From Mycobacterium sp. (GTDB lineage: Bacteria; Actinomycetota; Actinomycetes; Mycobacteriales; Mycobacteriaceae), in NCBI GenBank assembly GCA_025965975.1, contig JAOPVX010000127.1, positions 1-59,074 on the forward strand: DNA of 59,074 nucleotides, given 5' to 3'. This document shows positions 38,054 to 45,422 of this stretch, in pieces. The notes under the pieces are model-generated. The model had not been told where the DNA came from and did no database searches. It worked only from the letters and a program-made list of their open reading frames with translations. The position numbers and the translations under genes are program-made. Positions within the stretch are counted from its first letter, which is position 1, and the number at the start of each line of letters is the position of its first letter.

Positions 38054-39139
38054 ATGATCGGATCATCTCAACAGCCGGTTGGTAACGCCTTGAAGGGTGG
38101 TTTCGACGTGGGTTCGCGTGTGCGCATCGCCGCAGCGGCCTGCCTCATGGCTTCTGGGCTGTTAGCCGGCGGCGCCGGCGCTTCCATGGCCTTTGCCGGC
38201 CCTCCGCTGACTGATGACTCCGGTGACAAACACACCAACGATTCGTTGGGTGATTCGACCCGCGATGGCGTAGATCACGGCCGTGACGGTTCCGGTGAGG
38301 GACCGACGTCCGATCCCGGCGAGAAGAAGACCACACCTGGCGAACATTCCGGAACCGTAGGGAACGACGGCGACAAAGGTAAAGGCAACGGCGGCACCCA
38401 AGATCTCTCTGCAACCACGAAGCCCTCTCCCACCACGAAGCCCTCTCCCACCACGGAGCCCTCTTCAACCACGGAGGCCTCTTCCACGTCCGAAGAGCCT
38501 CCGCCACCGACCGGCGGACCCGGCCAGTGCAAGGAAGAGAAGAAGGCTCACTGCTCGCCCGGCTGGCCGTGGTGGCCGTGGCCATGGAATCCAGGACCAG
38601 GTGCACCCCCGGGACCCGGAGGTAATGGTGGCGGCGGTGGCGCCCCCGCGGTGCCGTCAGGCCGTCCGAGCGTGCCGCCGCAGATGCAGTTGCCGCCCGA
38701 GCTGATGCCGCCCGCGACCGAACCGGTCGGACCAAGCGTCATCGACGTCGCACCCGGTGTTGGCGTTGCGGCCGCGGAGCTCCCGATCGCACCGATCACG
38801 CTGCCGGTCGTCGTGGCGCCGGTCACGGGTCTGGGCGGCGGGTCACCTGGCACGCCGACGTTGCCGGGCGCACCCCGCGGTGTGACTGCAGAGCCACTCG
38901 CGGGTCGAGAGCCGCTGCCTGCCAACGTGGGCAGCAACGTCGCCGTTCCGGCGTCCTCGTACCGGATCGGCTACACGGAGTATTTGCGGAGTGCCGGGTT
39001 ATCCCAGGTCGTGGCCTTGGCAGGGCCGGGGGTTGCGGGCATGCTTGTGCTCACCGGCGCCGGCGGATTGGTTGGATATCGCCAGGCAAAGGCGGGCCAT
39101 GCGGTACACACAAGCGGCACCGCACGGTTCGGGAACTGA
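38054..39139 (+). CDS. Exported Pro/Thr-rich surface protein with C-terminal membrane anchor
   Basis: About 361 residues from an ATG at 38054. An upstream frame to 37946 and a GTG at 38108 are also possible. A Sec signal (VRIAAAACLMASGLLAGGAG) is followed by a Gly/Asp-rich part, four TTKPSP-type repeats, a CKEEKKAHC pair and a Trp/Pro-rich patch (PGWPWWPWPWNPGPG). A Pro/Val-rich stalk and a hydrophobic segment near the C-terminus (VVALAGPGVAGMLVLTGAGG) complete it. It has the look of a wall-spanning, probably O-mannosylated protein. It heads a likely three-gene operon with the peptidase (61 bases on) and the DUF6545-like membrane protein. Confidence 0.8.
   Translation: MIGSSQQPVGNALKGGFDVGSRVRIAAAACLMASGLLAGGAGASMAFAGPPLTDDSGDKHTNDSLGDSTRDGVDHGRDGSGEGPTSDPGEKKTTPGEHSGTVGNDGDKGKGNGGTQDLSATTKPSPTTKPSPTTEPSSTTEASSTSEEPPPPTGGPGQCKEEKKAHCSPGWPWWPWPWNPGPGAPPGPGGNGGGGGAPAVPSGRPSVPPQMQLPPELMPPATEPVGPSVIDVAPGVGVAAAELPIAPITLPVVVAPVTGLGGGSPGTPTLPGAPRGVTAEPLAGREPLPANVGSNVAVPASSYRIGYTEYLRSAGLSQVVALAGPGVAGMLVLTGAGGLVGYRQAKAGHAVHTSGTARFGN
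38414..38485 (+). repeat. Four tandem 18-base repeats (TTKPSP codons)
   Basis: Units at 38414-38431, 38432-38449, 38450-38467 and 38468-38485 share ACCACGAAGCCCTCTCCC. The first two are identical and the last two diverged. They encode a Thr/Ser/Pro stalk in the exported protein. Such repeats change copy number by slippage and alter stalk length. Confidence 0.9.
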
Positions 39140-39200
39140 CAAAACTGCCCGCCCGTGCGGGGGCGGACAGCGCATAGTGGACTCGTCGAAAGGTGGTTAT

Positions 39201-39692
39201 ATGCCTGCCAGCCGCCGCGTCACCCGCGCCGTCAGTGCGGTGCTCGATCTCGCCCCACGACGCGGGGAAGTGTCGCTGCCCCGTCTCGTCGACGCCGTTG
39301 GCCAGGATCGCGAACGGCGGATAGAACTCAAGATGGCCGATCTGCCTCCCGGAGTGTGCGGGCAGTGGCGCCAGTACGCCGATCGCGACGTCTTCTTGAT
39401 CCAGAAGGGCCTGCCCGCCTGGGACCGCACCCTGGCCCACGAGCTCGGGCACCTGGTGCTCGGGCACGAGGGCATCCCGGTTGTCCAGGCGGCCCGCGAA
39501 AACGTCGACCTGGCGAGCTCCGACCTGATCGGATACATGCTCAACCAGCGGACCGGCTGCATGGGTCCCAGCGGTGAGGACGCCGAGCAGGAGGCCGAAG
39601 ACTTCGCGGCGCTGCTCATCTACCGCCTCGGTCGGCTGCCGTCGGATCGCTCCTCGATCGTCCAGGTCCGACTCGGAGAGGCATTTGGTTGA
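39201..39692 (+). CDS. ImmA/IrrE-type metallopeptidase
   Basis: 163 residues from an ATG at 39201 after GAAAGGTGG. The zincin motif is LAHELGHLVLGHE (HExxH and a following His-Glu), with a further acidic EDAEQEAEDFAALLIYRL as expected for the third ligand helix. ImmA/IrrE peptidases cut or relieve XRE-family repressors in phage, conjugative and stress systems. The next gene starts inside its stop (four-base overlap), so the two products probably work together. The convergent EspR gene is an XRE-like regulator and is a possible substrate. That is inference. Confidence 0.85.
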   Translation: MPASRRVTRAVSAVLDLAPRRGEVSLPRLVDAVGQDRERRIELKMADLPPGVCGQWRQYADRDVFLIQKGLPAWDRTLAHELGHLVLGHEGIPVVQAARENVDLASSDLIGYMLNQRTGCMGPSGEDAEQEAEDFAALLIYRLGRLPSDRSSIVQVRLGEAFG

Positions 39693-40849
39693 TCATCTGG
39701 GTGATCGCCGGTCTGCTCGGATTGGCCACCGGCCTGCGTATTGGGTGGGCCCTGGTCAACAAGCAATCGCTGGTGAGCACCGCGATGATCCTGGCGTTGG
39801 GCAGCCTCGGATTGGTGGCCGCACTGAATTGGCAGCCGTTGACGCTGCTGATTGACACGGTGCTGCATTGGCCCAACATATCGATGGGCCTGTCCCAGCT
39901 CGCGTTGATCGGCTGCGCCGCGGGCAGTTGCGTGATGATCACGACCGTGTCTTCGGAGCGCACGCCTTCCACTGTTCGCAAAATTGCTATCGCGCAGTAC
40001 AGCGTTGCCGGGGTCATCGCGGTCGCGAGTTTGGTGACCTTCTTTACCGCCGGCCAGCAACCGGAGATGTCGCCGGAGGAGTACCTCAAGCGCAACCTCG
40101 CATCAAGCGACGGGAGGTTGCCGTGGTTGCTGCCGCTGCTCTACGTGTTGTTGGCGCTGACCCTGGTGTCGTGGGCAGGCATGCGTCACTCCAATAGGAG
40201 CCGGCGCGGTCGCGCCCTGTTTGTCTTCACCATCGGCATCGTGCTGATCGTGCTGGCATCCGCGTTCTTCTTCCTGCGGGCTGCGGGTACCACCCGGTTC
40301 GTCGGCGTCGGAGCGGCGGCCACCCTGCTGGGCTGCGCGATGTTGGTGGTCGCCGCTGGGTCGCTGCTGCCAAGCGTCGAAGACTGGTTCGGCGCCCGCC
40401 ACGAGCTGCGCACCATCCAGCCGCTGCTGACGGAGCTTGGTCGGCGCCACCCCGATGTCGGCATCGGGGTACGCCCCCGCGGCCCGCTGGTGTTCCGGGT
40501 GGCCGAGCGGATGTCGCTCATCTCCGACGCACTTTTCCTGGAGGCCACCTCCGCCGATGCCGCGCGGAAGCGGCCGGTCGACGCCACCGGCGCACTACCC
40601 ACACGCGAGCTCAACGCTGTGGACGACGTGTCGGAACTCGAGCCGCCGTCGGTGCCACCGCATGAGCAGGCGCGGGCGATCGCCATTTGGGTCCACGCAG
40701 CGCGAGAGGACGCGCCGAAAGACGCCAGCGCGACGTTTCCCGGGCTTGACTGGCTGCGCCAGCCCACCACCTACTCCGATCGCGAATGGATCCTCGAGAT
40801 CGCGCAGCAGTATCGCGAGCTCACGGTCTCCAAGAGTGGGACGGTCTGA
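39689..40849 (+). CDS. Multi-pass membrane protein of the MAB_1171c/DUF6545 type
   Basis: 386 residues from a TTG at 39689 (LIIWVIAGLL). Seven hydrophobic helices occupy about residues 3-235 (WVIAGLLGLATGLRIGW, LLYVLLALTLVSWAGM, GIVLIVLASAFFFLRAAG, ATLLGCAMLVVAAGSL). A cytoplasmic tail of about 150 residues contains LISDALFLEATSADAARKR and ends YRELTVSKSGTV. This arrangement, directly after an ImmA/IrrE gene and near an XRE gene, is recurrent in actinobacteria, where the membrane protein is called MAB_1171c family. The function is unknown. Confidence 0.8.
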   Translation: MIIWVIAGLLGLATGLRIGWALVNKQSLVSTAMILALGSLGLVAALNWQPLTLLIDTVLHWPNISMGLSQLALIGCAAGSCVMITTVSSERTPSTVRKIAIAQYSVAGVIAVASLVTFFTAGQQPEMSPEEYLKRNLASSDGRLPWLLPLLYVLLALTLVSWAGMRHSNRSRRGRALFVFTIGIVLIVLASAFFFLRAAGTTRFVGVGAAATLLGCAMLVVAAGSLLPSVEDWFGARHELRTIQPLLTELGRRHPDVGIGVRPRGPLVFRVAERMSLISDALFLEATSADAARKRPVDATGALPTRELNAVDDVSELEPPSVPPHEQARAIAIWVHAAREDAPKDASATFPGLDWLRQPTTYSDREWILEIAQQYRELTVSKSGTV

Positions 40850-40867
40850 GCGCCAGACTTTCCCAAA

Positions 40868-40893
40868 TTCGCCGGACGCCGCGTTGCGGCGAA
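40868..40893. terminator. Bidirectional hairpin between DUF6545-like gene and espR
   Basis: Arms TTCGCCG (40868-40874) and CGGCGAA (40887-40893) pair perfectly, with a further CCGC/GCGG pairing inside around a GTT loop. No U-run follows on either side, as is usual in mycobacteria. It lies between the two convergent stops, so it can end both transcripts. Confidence 0.6.
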
Positions 40894-40900
40894 CGACGGG

Positions 40901-41299
40901 CTAATCGTCCAGGTGCTCCCGGCGACGCAGCTCATCAACCTTCTGGAAGATGTCCTGCTGGGCCTCTGCGGACAACCCGACGGTGCGCGCCGCAATACGG
41001 CGAACACCCTCGTCACGCATATTCGCCAGCCAGGTCAATTCCTTGTCGAGCTTCTCGTAGTACTCGTCGTCGGTGAAGTAGGCCGGCTTGATACGGAAGA
41101 AGTTGGCAAGGGCTGCCATGGTGGCTGCCGAGGGGTTGGTGCGGTTGCCTGAGCGGAGCTGCGACAGGTACGGAGCCGACATCGTGACGCCTTCAGACTT
41201 GAGCGCAGCGATGACTTCAGCCGACGTATGCGGGCCACGACCGGGCGGGTAAACCGTGTCGAACAGGCGGTTTAGGCGGGCGGCGAACGTCTTGCTCAT
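40901..41299 (-). CDS. espR: Nucleoid-associated regulator EspR
   Basis: 132 residues from an ATG at 41299 (MSKTFAARLNRLFDTVYPP), exactly the length of the M. tuberculosis protein. The N-terminal helix-turn-helix contains TMSAPYLSQLRSGNRTNPS. The C-terminal dimerisation part has YFTDDEYYEKLDKELTWL and ends REHLDD. EspR binds DNA at many sites as a dimer of dimers and activates the espACD genes needed for ESX-1 secretion, among others. Sequence match to what I recall is strong through the recognition helix. Confidence 0.96.
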   Translation of the reverse strand: MSKTFAARLNRLFDTVYPPGRGPHTSAEVIAALKSEGVTMSAPYLSQLRSGNRTNPSAATMAALANFFRIKPAYFTDDEYYEKLDKELTWLANMRDEGVRRIAARTVGLSAEAQQDIFQKVDELRRREHLDD

Positions 41300-41761
41300 C
41301 GATTTGACCTCCACATGCTTGACGAGCGGGTTTTGTAGGGCGGCGTATTTGCTGACTATCGTAGCGAGAGTTGTGCCAACAACCAAGTGCAAACCGCAGA
41401 AAAGTTAACCCGTCTTTTCGTTTGTTGTGGCCGCTACAGGTCTTAACGGCGTCGTCGGTGTGCGCCGGCACCGTCATCCTACGGTGCGGCGAAGCAAATA
41501 ATAACGCTTGCGTGGCGGTGACTTTCCTTGAAGTTCGACACAGTTCGTCACAGGAATGCCGATGTTCAACACGGGCAACCGCGATCACGTGCCGCGAAGC
41601 CGAATCCCATGTTTGCTAGTTGCGTAGGCAAGCGGGCGCGGTTTACGCCCGTCGGCCCGCTCCCCGGCACGTTACGCCGGATAGCGAGGTGGCAATGGGA
41701 ACCTGGTCAGTCGTTCGACGGACAGTAGCCAGCCGGGGGCCCACCCGGATCCGGCGACGAT
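41300..41761 (-). other. Long upstream region of espR without a supported gene
   Basis: These 460 bases hold only short competing open frames with poor coding character. The part next to espR is relatively AT-rich (stretches such as AATAATAACG near 41500 and CAAACCGCAGAAAAG near 41390), as expected for a regulated promoter. In M. tuberculosis the espR promoter region is also long and receives several regulators. I did not find a clear PhoP-type direct repeat. Confidence 0.5.
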
Positions 41762-42345
41762 TCAAGCGGCTCGCGGCGCCAGCGAATGCTCGCCGCGGTT
41801 GCAGACCAAGGCCACCGCAGCCGCGCTTGTGGCGGCCACGGCCACCGCTGTGGTGGCCCCTGGCGCGACCCACCGAAGGCCGCGCGCTCCGTCGAAGAGC
41901 AGCCACAATCCGAAGAGCAGGAACAACACACACTGGCAAGGCCGTGCAGGAAATGCTCTGGCAACCGCCTGTGCAGCACCGCGCCCACCGCGATGGCGAC
42001 CCCGTCGGCGAGCAGCACATGTCGCGGTTCGGCGACCTTGACCGCCTGGTCGTCGTCGCCCGGGCCACCCTCGCGTCATGTCCACACCGCGAACAGCAGG
42101 AAGGCGATGGCCGCGACGAACGCGATGGCCGCGACGAACGCGATGGGTCGCTGCGGCCGCGTAAGCCCGAGGAAATGGCCGATCGCCAGCGAAAGCCCGT
42201 GCACCAAGACCGATGCGATGCCAACGCCGGACAGCACCACCCACCACCGGTGGCGCAGGGCGTAGGTCATGGTCATCAGCTGCGACTTGTCACCGAGTTC
42301 GGCGACAAACACCACGGAGAGACTTACGAGTGCGGCGGTGAGCAT
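41762..42345 (-). pseudogene. GDT1/TMEM165-type manganese exporter, broken
   Basis: The start (MLTAALVSLSVVFVAELGDKSQ) is a perfect first half of a two-repeat GDT1/UPF0016 transporter, with the ELGDKSQ cation motif and four helices ending FLLFAVWT. A stop follows at 42076. Downstream the linker (GDDDQAVKVAEPR) jumps straight to the end of the second repeat (LLADGVAIAVGAVLHRRLPEHF). The second ELGDK motif and two helices, about 50 residues, are therefore missing. A further shift in a TG-run at about 41935 moves the rest (LFLLFGLWLLFDGARGL) to a third frame, ending at 41762. Members export Mn2+ or exchange Ca2+/H+. This copy should be dead as written, although its riboswitch is intact. Confidence 0.75.
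42104..42139 (-). repeat. Tandem 18-base repeat inside a membrane helix
   Basis: Two identical copies of GCGATGGCCGCGACGAAC (plus strand) plus a partial third copy starting at 42140. On the coding strand they give IAFVAA twice in the fourth helix of the GDT1-type protein. An extra unit would lengthen the helix by two turns, beyond the family norm. Confidence 0.85.
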
Positions 42346-42364
42346 GGAGACGACCTCTCGACAC

Positions 42365-42495
42365 GTCGCCGACGGGCCAATTGCTCGCGACCCGCCAGAC
42401 TTCGGTCGAAGGTCTCGCCCACCGCATTGCGGTTCGCCGGCCGGGCTGTGCGCCAGTATGTCGACTAGCCGATTGGGAGCTACTCCCCTCCGCTG
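42365..42495 (-). promoter_or_regulatory. yybP-ykoY manganese riboswitch
   Basis: Read on the minus strand, the leader of the GDT1-type gene contains the conserved GGGGAGUAGC (42479-42488), then GUCGACAUACUGGC. After a variable stem-loop comes GCGAGACCUUCGACC, in the order expected for the yybP-ykoY aptamer, ending about 20 bases before the ATG at 42345. This RNA class binds Mn2+ and is repeatedly found before GDT1/MneA-type Mn exporters, which supports the call. Binding should turn expression on, most likely by freeing the ribosome site or an anti-terminator. Confidence 0.72.
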
Positions 42496-42601
42496 ACGTC
42501 ATCGACCATAGCGATCATTGAGCCGGCGCGCCACTGTCCGCGGTGAGTTCGGGCACCCGAATCGAGCATTGAGGGCGACGAATCAAACGGCTCGAAAACC
42601 C

Positions 42602-43135
42602 TTATGCCGCAAGCAGCATGGCCAAAATAGCGGTGTCGGGATGACTGATCGGGTCGACACCGACCCGGCTCACCATTGACGTCACCGTGCCGTCGGACTC
42701 CGCCTCGACCCATGCCGCCCGATGCTCGAGGCCCAGGTGAGGAAGCCCAGGCAGCAGCACGCAGCCGGACGCGGCGCCCATGCACTCGGGCAGTGACGGC
42801 GTGGTCTCCGAGGGTGGGTGAAGCATCAACAGCGCCGGCGGTTGATGCAGCGCGAAATACCCTGGCGGCACTGCTGATTCACCCACCACCGTGCCCTCGG
42901 CGACCACCAGTCCAACCGTCCCCGGCTCCGGTTGCTCGGGCAGTTCTTCACGGGCGCCGAAAATCGTTGTGGTAGAAAGCAATCCAGGCAGCGAAGCGAC
43001 ACGAACGGCGACCATCAGCAACTGCGCCCACTCCTTGGTCGAATCCGGCCACCGGCCGGAAACCACGAAGCCCTTCAGTGATCCGCGCGAATGAAACGGG
43101 GCAATCTCGATCGCCCGACCGGACCCCATCTCCAT
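42602..43135 (-). CDS. Conserved mycobacterial protein (Rv3847-like)
   Basis: 177 residues from an ATG at 43135 (MEMGSGRAIEIAPFHSRG). Beta-strand-rich with several Gly/Pro turns (EPGTVGLVVAEGTVVG, CMGAASGCVLLPGLPHLG) and a hydrophobic end PDTAILAMLLAA. It has no recognisable catalytic motif. Position and length match M. tuberculosis Rv3847, next to the superoxide dismutase locus. The function is unknown. Confidence 0.8.
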   Translation of the reverse strand: MEMGSGRAIEIAPFHSRGSLKGFVVSGRWPDSTKEWAQLLMVAVRVASLPGLLSTTTIFGAREELPEQPEPGTVGLVVAEGTVVGESAVPPGYFALHQPPALLMLHPPSETTPSLPECMGAASGCVLLPGLPHLGLEHRAAWVEAESDGTVTSMVSRVGVDPISHPDTAILAMLLAA

Positions 43136-43278
43136 CTCGCCTCCCCGCCATCGGTGTTCGGACTTGCCGCGACACGCCTGTGGGTCGATCTACTCAGAAT
43201 GCGCAGGTTCCAGCCCTTGCGCAAGCGGACACGCAAACACTCCGACACCGAACGTGCCGACACTTGGACGCCGGCGAG

Positions 43279-43617
43279 TCAGTCACCGCGTGCGCGGACC
43301 GTCCACAGCACGCGGTAGGAGCCGGCCGCAGGCACCCACCCGAACTGCCGCGAGTCGACGACACCGGGCGCGTGGGGGTTGTCGGAGCGGGCCTCGAATG
43401 TTGCGCCGCGACCCGCGCCGCGCACGCCGCCAACGCGCTTGACAAGCCACCGCGACGGCAGCGTCGGATCGCGGAACACACGCAGCTGGCCCCGCCGAGG
43501 GTCGCCGGCGCGCAGTGCAAGGAGCCCGTCACCCGGCCGGAGTGCTGGACGCATCGAGTCCTCGACGACGGCGAACCGGCGCAGCGGCCAGCGTCGCTGT
43601 GGATGGTTGCGGCCCAC
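43279..43617 (-). CDS. sodX: Nickel superoxide dismutase maturation protease (S26 signal peptidase-like)
   Basis: 112 residues from a GTG at 43617. An ATG at 43641 would give 120 residues but overlaps the sodN start. The serine-lysine dyad of S26 peptidases is visible: VVEDSMRPALRPGDG holds the nucleophile Ser and WLVKRVGG the general-base Lys. The end has AGSYRVLWTVRA instead of a membrane anchor. SodX-type proteases cut the leader of Ni-SOD to expose the nickel-binding histidine. Its head-to-head position with sodN supports this. The sodN promoter must then lie within the first codons of this gene. Confidence 0.88.
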   Translation of the reverse strand: MGRNHPQRRWPLRRFAVVEDSMRPALRPGDGLLALRAGDPRRGQLRVFRDPTLPSRWLVKRVGGVRGAGRGATFEARSDNPHAPGVVDSRQFGWVPAAGSYRVLWTVRARGD

Positions 43618-43639
43618 TCCGAAAGGGTAAGTTAGGACC

Positions 43640-44062
43640 ATGCTGCAACGACTCTTCGCACACGCCACCCCTGCCCACGCCCACTGCGACTTGTACTGCG
43701 GCGTCTACGACCCCGCCCAGGCCAAGATCGAGGCCCTCTCGTGCCTGAAGACGCTCCAGAAGTACCACGACTCCGACGATGAGCACTTCCGCACCCGCGC
43801 CATCATCATCAAGGAGCAGCGCGCGGAGGAGGTCAAGCATCACCTGATGGTGCTGTGGGCGGACTTCTTCACCAAGGAGCACTTCGAGCAGTTCCCCAAC
43901 CTGCACCAGCTGTTCTGGGATGGGGTTCATGGAGCGGGTGACGTCAAGAAGTCGACCGACGTCGCCGTCGCCGAGAAGCTGCTCTCGACGATCGACCAGA
44001 TCGCCGACATCTTCTGGCAGACGGAGAAGGCCAAGGGCATGGGGGTCTACCCGCCGGCGTGA
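43640..44062 (+). CDS. sodN: Nickel-containing superoxide dismutase
   Basis: 140 residues. A 14-residue leader (MLQRLFAHATPAHA) precedes the nickel hook HCDLYCGVYDP. His, both Cys, Asp and Tyr of the hook are conserved. The usual Pro at hook position 5 is Tyr. The rest is the four-helix bundle typical of the family (ALSCLKTLQKYHDS, RAEEVKHHLMVLWADFF, DVAVAEKLLSTIDQIADIFW). It dismutates superoxide in the cytoplasm after SodX cleavage and forms a hexamer in known cases. In M. tuberculosis the equivalent slot holds the iron enzyme sodA, which is absent here. Confidence 0.95.
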   Translation: MLQRLFAHATPAHAHCDLYCGVYDPAQAKIEALSCLKTLQKYHDSDDEHFRTRAIIIKEQRAEEVKHHLMVLWADFFTKEHFEQFPNLHQLFWDGVHGAGDVKKSTDVAVAEKLLSTIDQIADIFWQTEKAKGMGVYPPA

Positions 44063-44070
44063 GAACGCAC

Positions 44071-44100
44071 CCTGACCGCGGCCGGTCGGCCGCGGTCAGG
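44071..44100 (+). terminator. Perfect 13-base hairpin after sodN
   Basis: The arms CCTGACCGCGGCC (44071-44083) and GGCCGCGGTCAGG (44088-44100) pair without mismatch around a GGTC loop, nine bases after the sodN stop. There is no U-run, as is common for mycobacterial terminators. The region from here to 44288 shows no gene. Confidence 0.8.
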
Positions 44101-44288
44101 ATCGCACCGTCGAGCGACCCATGGCCGGACTCGGCGCTTGGTGGATCCTCTGGTGGCGGGTCGGATCTCAAAGAGGTTCTCCACCAGGCTGATCGAGGCT
44201 CGAGACACACGTCTATCCGGTCGGCCCCCGCACACACCGGCCCAGCGCACACCGCGAGAACGCGCGCATACACCCGACTCGGTTGGAT

Positions 44289-44447
44289 TCAGAACAGAAC
44301 GATCAGGGCGAGAATGCCCAACAGCACGAGCGCGATGACACCGGCGCGCATACACGCCATCAGTTGACCGCGGGTGTAGATGTTCGCCGAGGAGTGCCAC
44401 TCAGACGGCGGTACAGCGGACCCCGGACCCATCGGATGTGACGCCAT
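44289..44447 (-). CDS. Small single-helix membrane protein (52 residues)
   Basis: An ATG at 44447 lies directly after a strong AGGAGGG site. It opens 52 codons: a soluble start (MASHPMGPGSAVPPSEWHSS, then NIYTRGQLM) and a C-terminal transmembrane helix (AGVIALVLLGILALIVLF). The strong ribosome site and typical topology make it a credible small protein. No family is known to me. It faces sodN across the hairpin region. Confidence 0.65.
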   Translation of the reverse strand: MASHPMGPGSAVPPSEWHSSANIYTRGQLMACMRAGVIALVLLGILALIVLF

Positions 44448-44653
44448 CAAACCCTCCTGACCTGCACGATCTTGGCCCTCCCCCAGTGAGATCTGTCACA
44501 AGCGCCTCGTGTGACGCTGATCATAACCCCTTTTGTGGCGGGTGAAAAATCGACACCGCCATTGGAAAACCATTGTGAAAACGTGGCGAAAACTCAGCGG
44601 TCAGCGCGGTATCCGCCGCGTGCGCCGACGCCAACACCTGTCCCGCGCTGGGT

Positions 44654-44971
44654 TGTGGATCGATCCATGATCCGCCCGTAACGGAAGCGGGCGGGGACTG
44701 CCAGCAACCCCCGCGACGCTCGGTCAACCCGACAGGGCGTAGCCACAACGTGTCAACCGAATGAACGACAGGGACGGCCGCGGTCGGTGCGCGCAGCCGG
44801 AAAGTTAGCCTGCCAACCCATTTCGCTCGGGGCCCGTCGGCCTGTTGATCGGCGGCCGCTGGCAGCGCAAGGTTATCCACAGTAACTTCCAGCAACCCCA
44901 CAGATTCACCGGCTCAAACGGGGTTTCGGCCGATGGCGGGCTGTGGATGAACCTGTGGAAATTGTGGATAG
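44654..44971. other. Cluster of DnaA-box-like sites in a 600-base non-coding gap
   Basis: The gap 44448-45048 has no convincing gene. It holds five sites resembling TTATCCACA: 44654-44662 (inverted, two mismatches), a perfect copy at 44873-44881, and three inverted copies packed at 44942-44950, 44954-44962 and 44963-44971. The last three are 12 and 9 bases apart. The chromosomal origin is not expected here, since dnaA, dnaN and rpmH are absent. A DnaA-titration or regulatory site is possible. Confidence 0.5.
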
Positions 44972-45048
44972 TCCGGCATTGCTGACACGGCATCCGCTCA
45001 CCCACCGAAAGGCATCGTGGTGGAGTGCCAGCGGCGCGCCGTGTCAGC

Positions 45049-45399
45049 ATGAACGGCATGGACGAGCCGCGGGTCGCGCAAGCGCAGATCGCCGATGTTC
45101 CCTCGACGTTCGACGGGTTGGTGGTTCTGCTCGACGTACGCGAGGACGACGAATGGCAGCGCGGTCATGCGCCCGGCGCCAAGCACATCCCGATGGGTCA
45201 GGTTCCTTCACGCATCGACGAGATCAGCGCGGAGGCCAAGCTGTTCGTGGTGTGCCAGGCGGGCGGCCGATCACAGCGCGTGGCGCAGTATCTGGCCCGC
45301 AACGGCTACCGCCCGGTGAACGTCTCGGGCGGCATGTCCGCCTGGGCCGGTGCCGGCCGTCCGGTTGTCACCGACGACGGCACTACGGGCGTCATCTGA
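45049..45399 (+). CDS. Rhodanese-like sulfurtransferase
   Basis: 116 residues from an ATG at 45049. An in-frame ATG at 45058 is equally plausible. Single rhodanese domain: LVVLLDVREDDEWQRGHAPGAKHIPM is the CH2A-like motif. FVVCQAGGRSQRVAQYLARNGY holds the active Cys, and VNVSGGMSAW closes the fold. It transfers sulfane sulfur to cyanide or protein thiols in the cytoplasm. It is followed 23 bases later by the DUF4328 gene. Confidence 0.9.
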   Translation: MNGMDEPRVAQAQIADVPSTFDGLVVLLDVREDDEWQRGHAPGAKHIPMGQVPSRIDEISAEAKLFVVCQAGGRSQRVAQYLARNGYRPVNVSGGMSAWAGAGRPVVTDDGTTGVI

Positions 45400-45422
45400 C
45401 GGGCCGCCGCTAGGCTGGTCGG

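Noticed and set aside
41217-41619. Short overlapping frames upstream of espR
   Set aside because: They lack ribosome sites and conserved motifs, and the region reads as a promoter.
44521-44901. 126-codon minus-strand frame in the DnaA-box gap
   Set aside because: No domain or good ribosome site. It may be chance, so I left the gap as non-coding.
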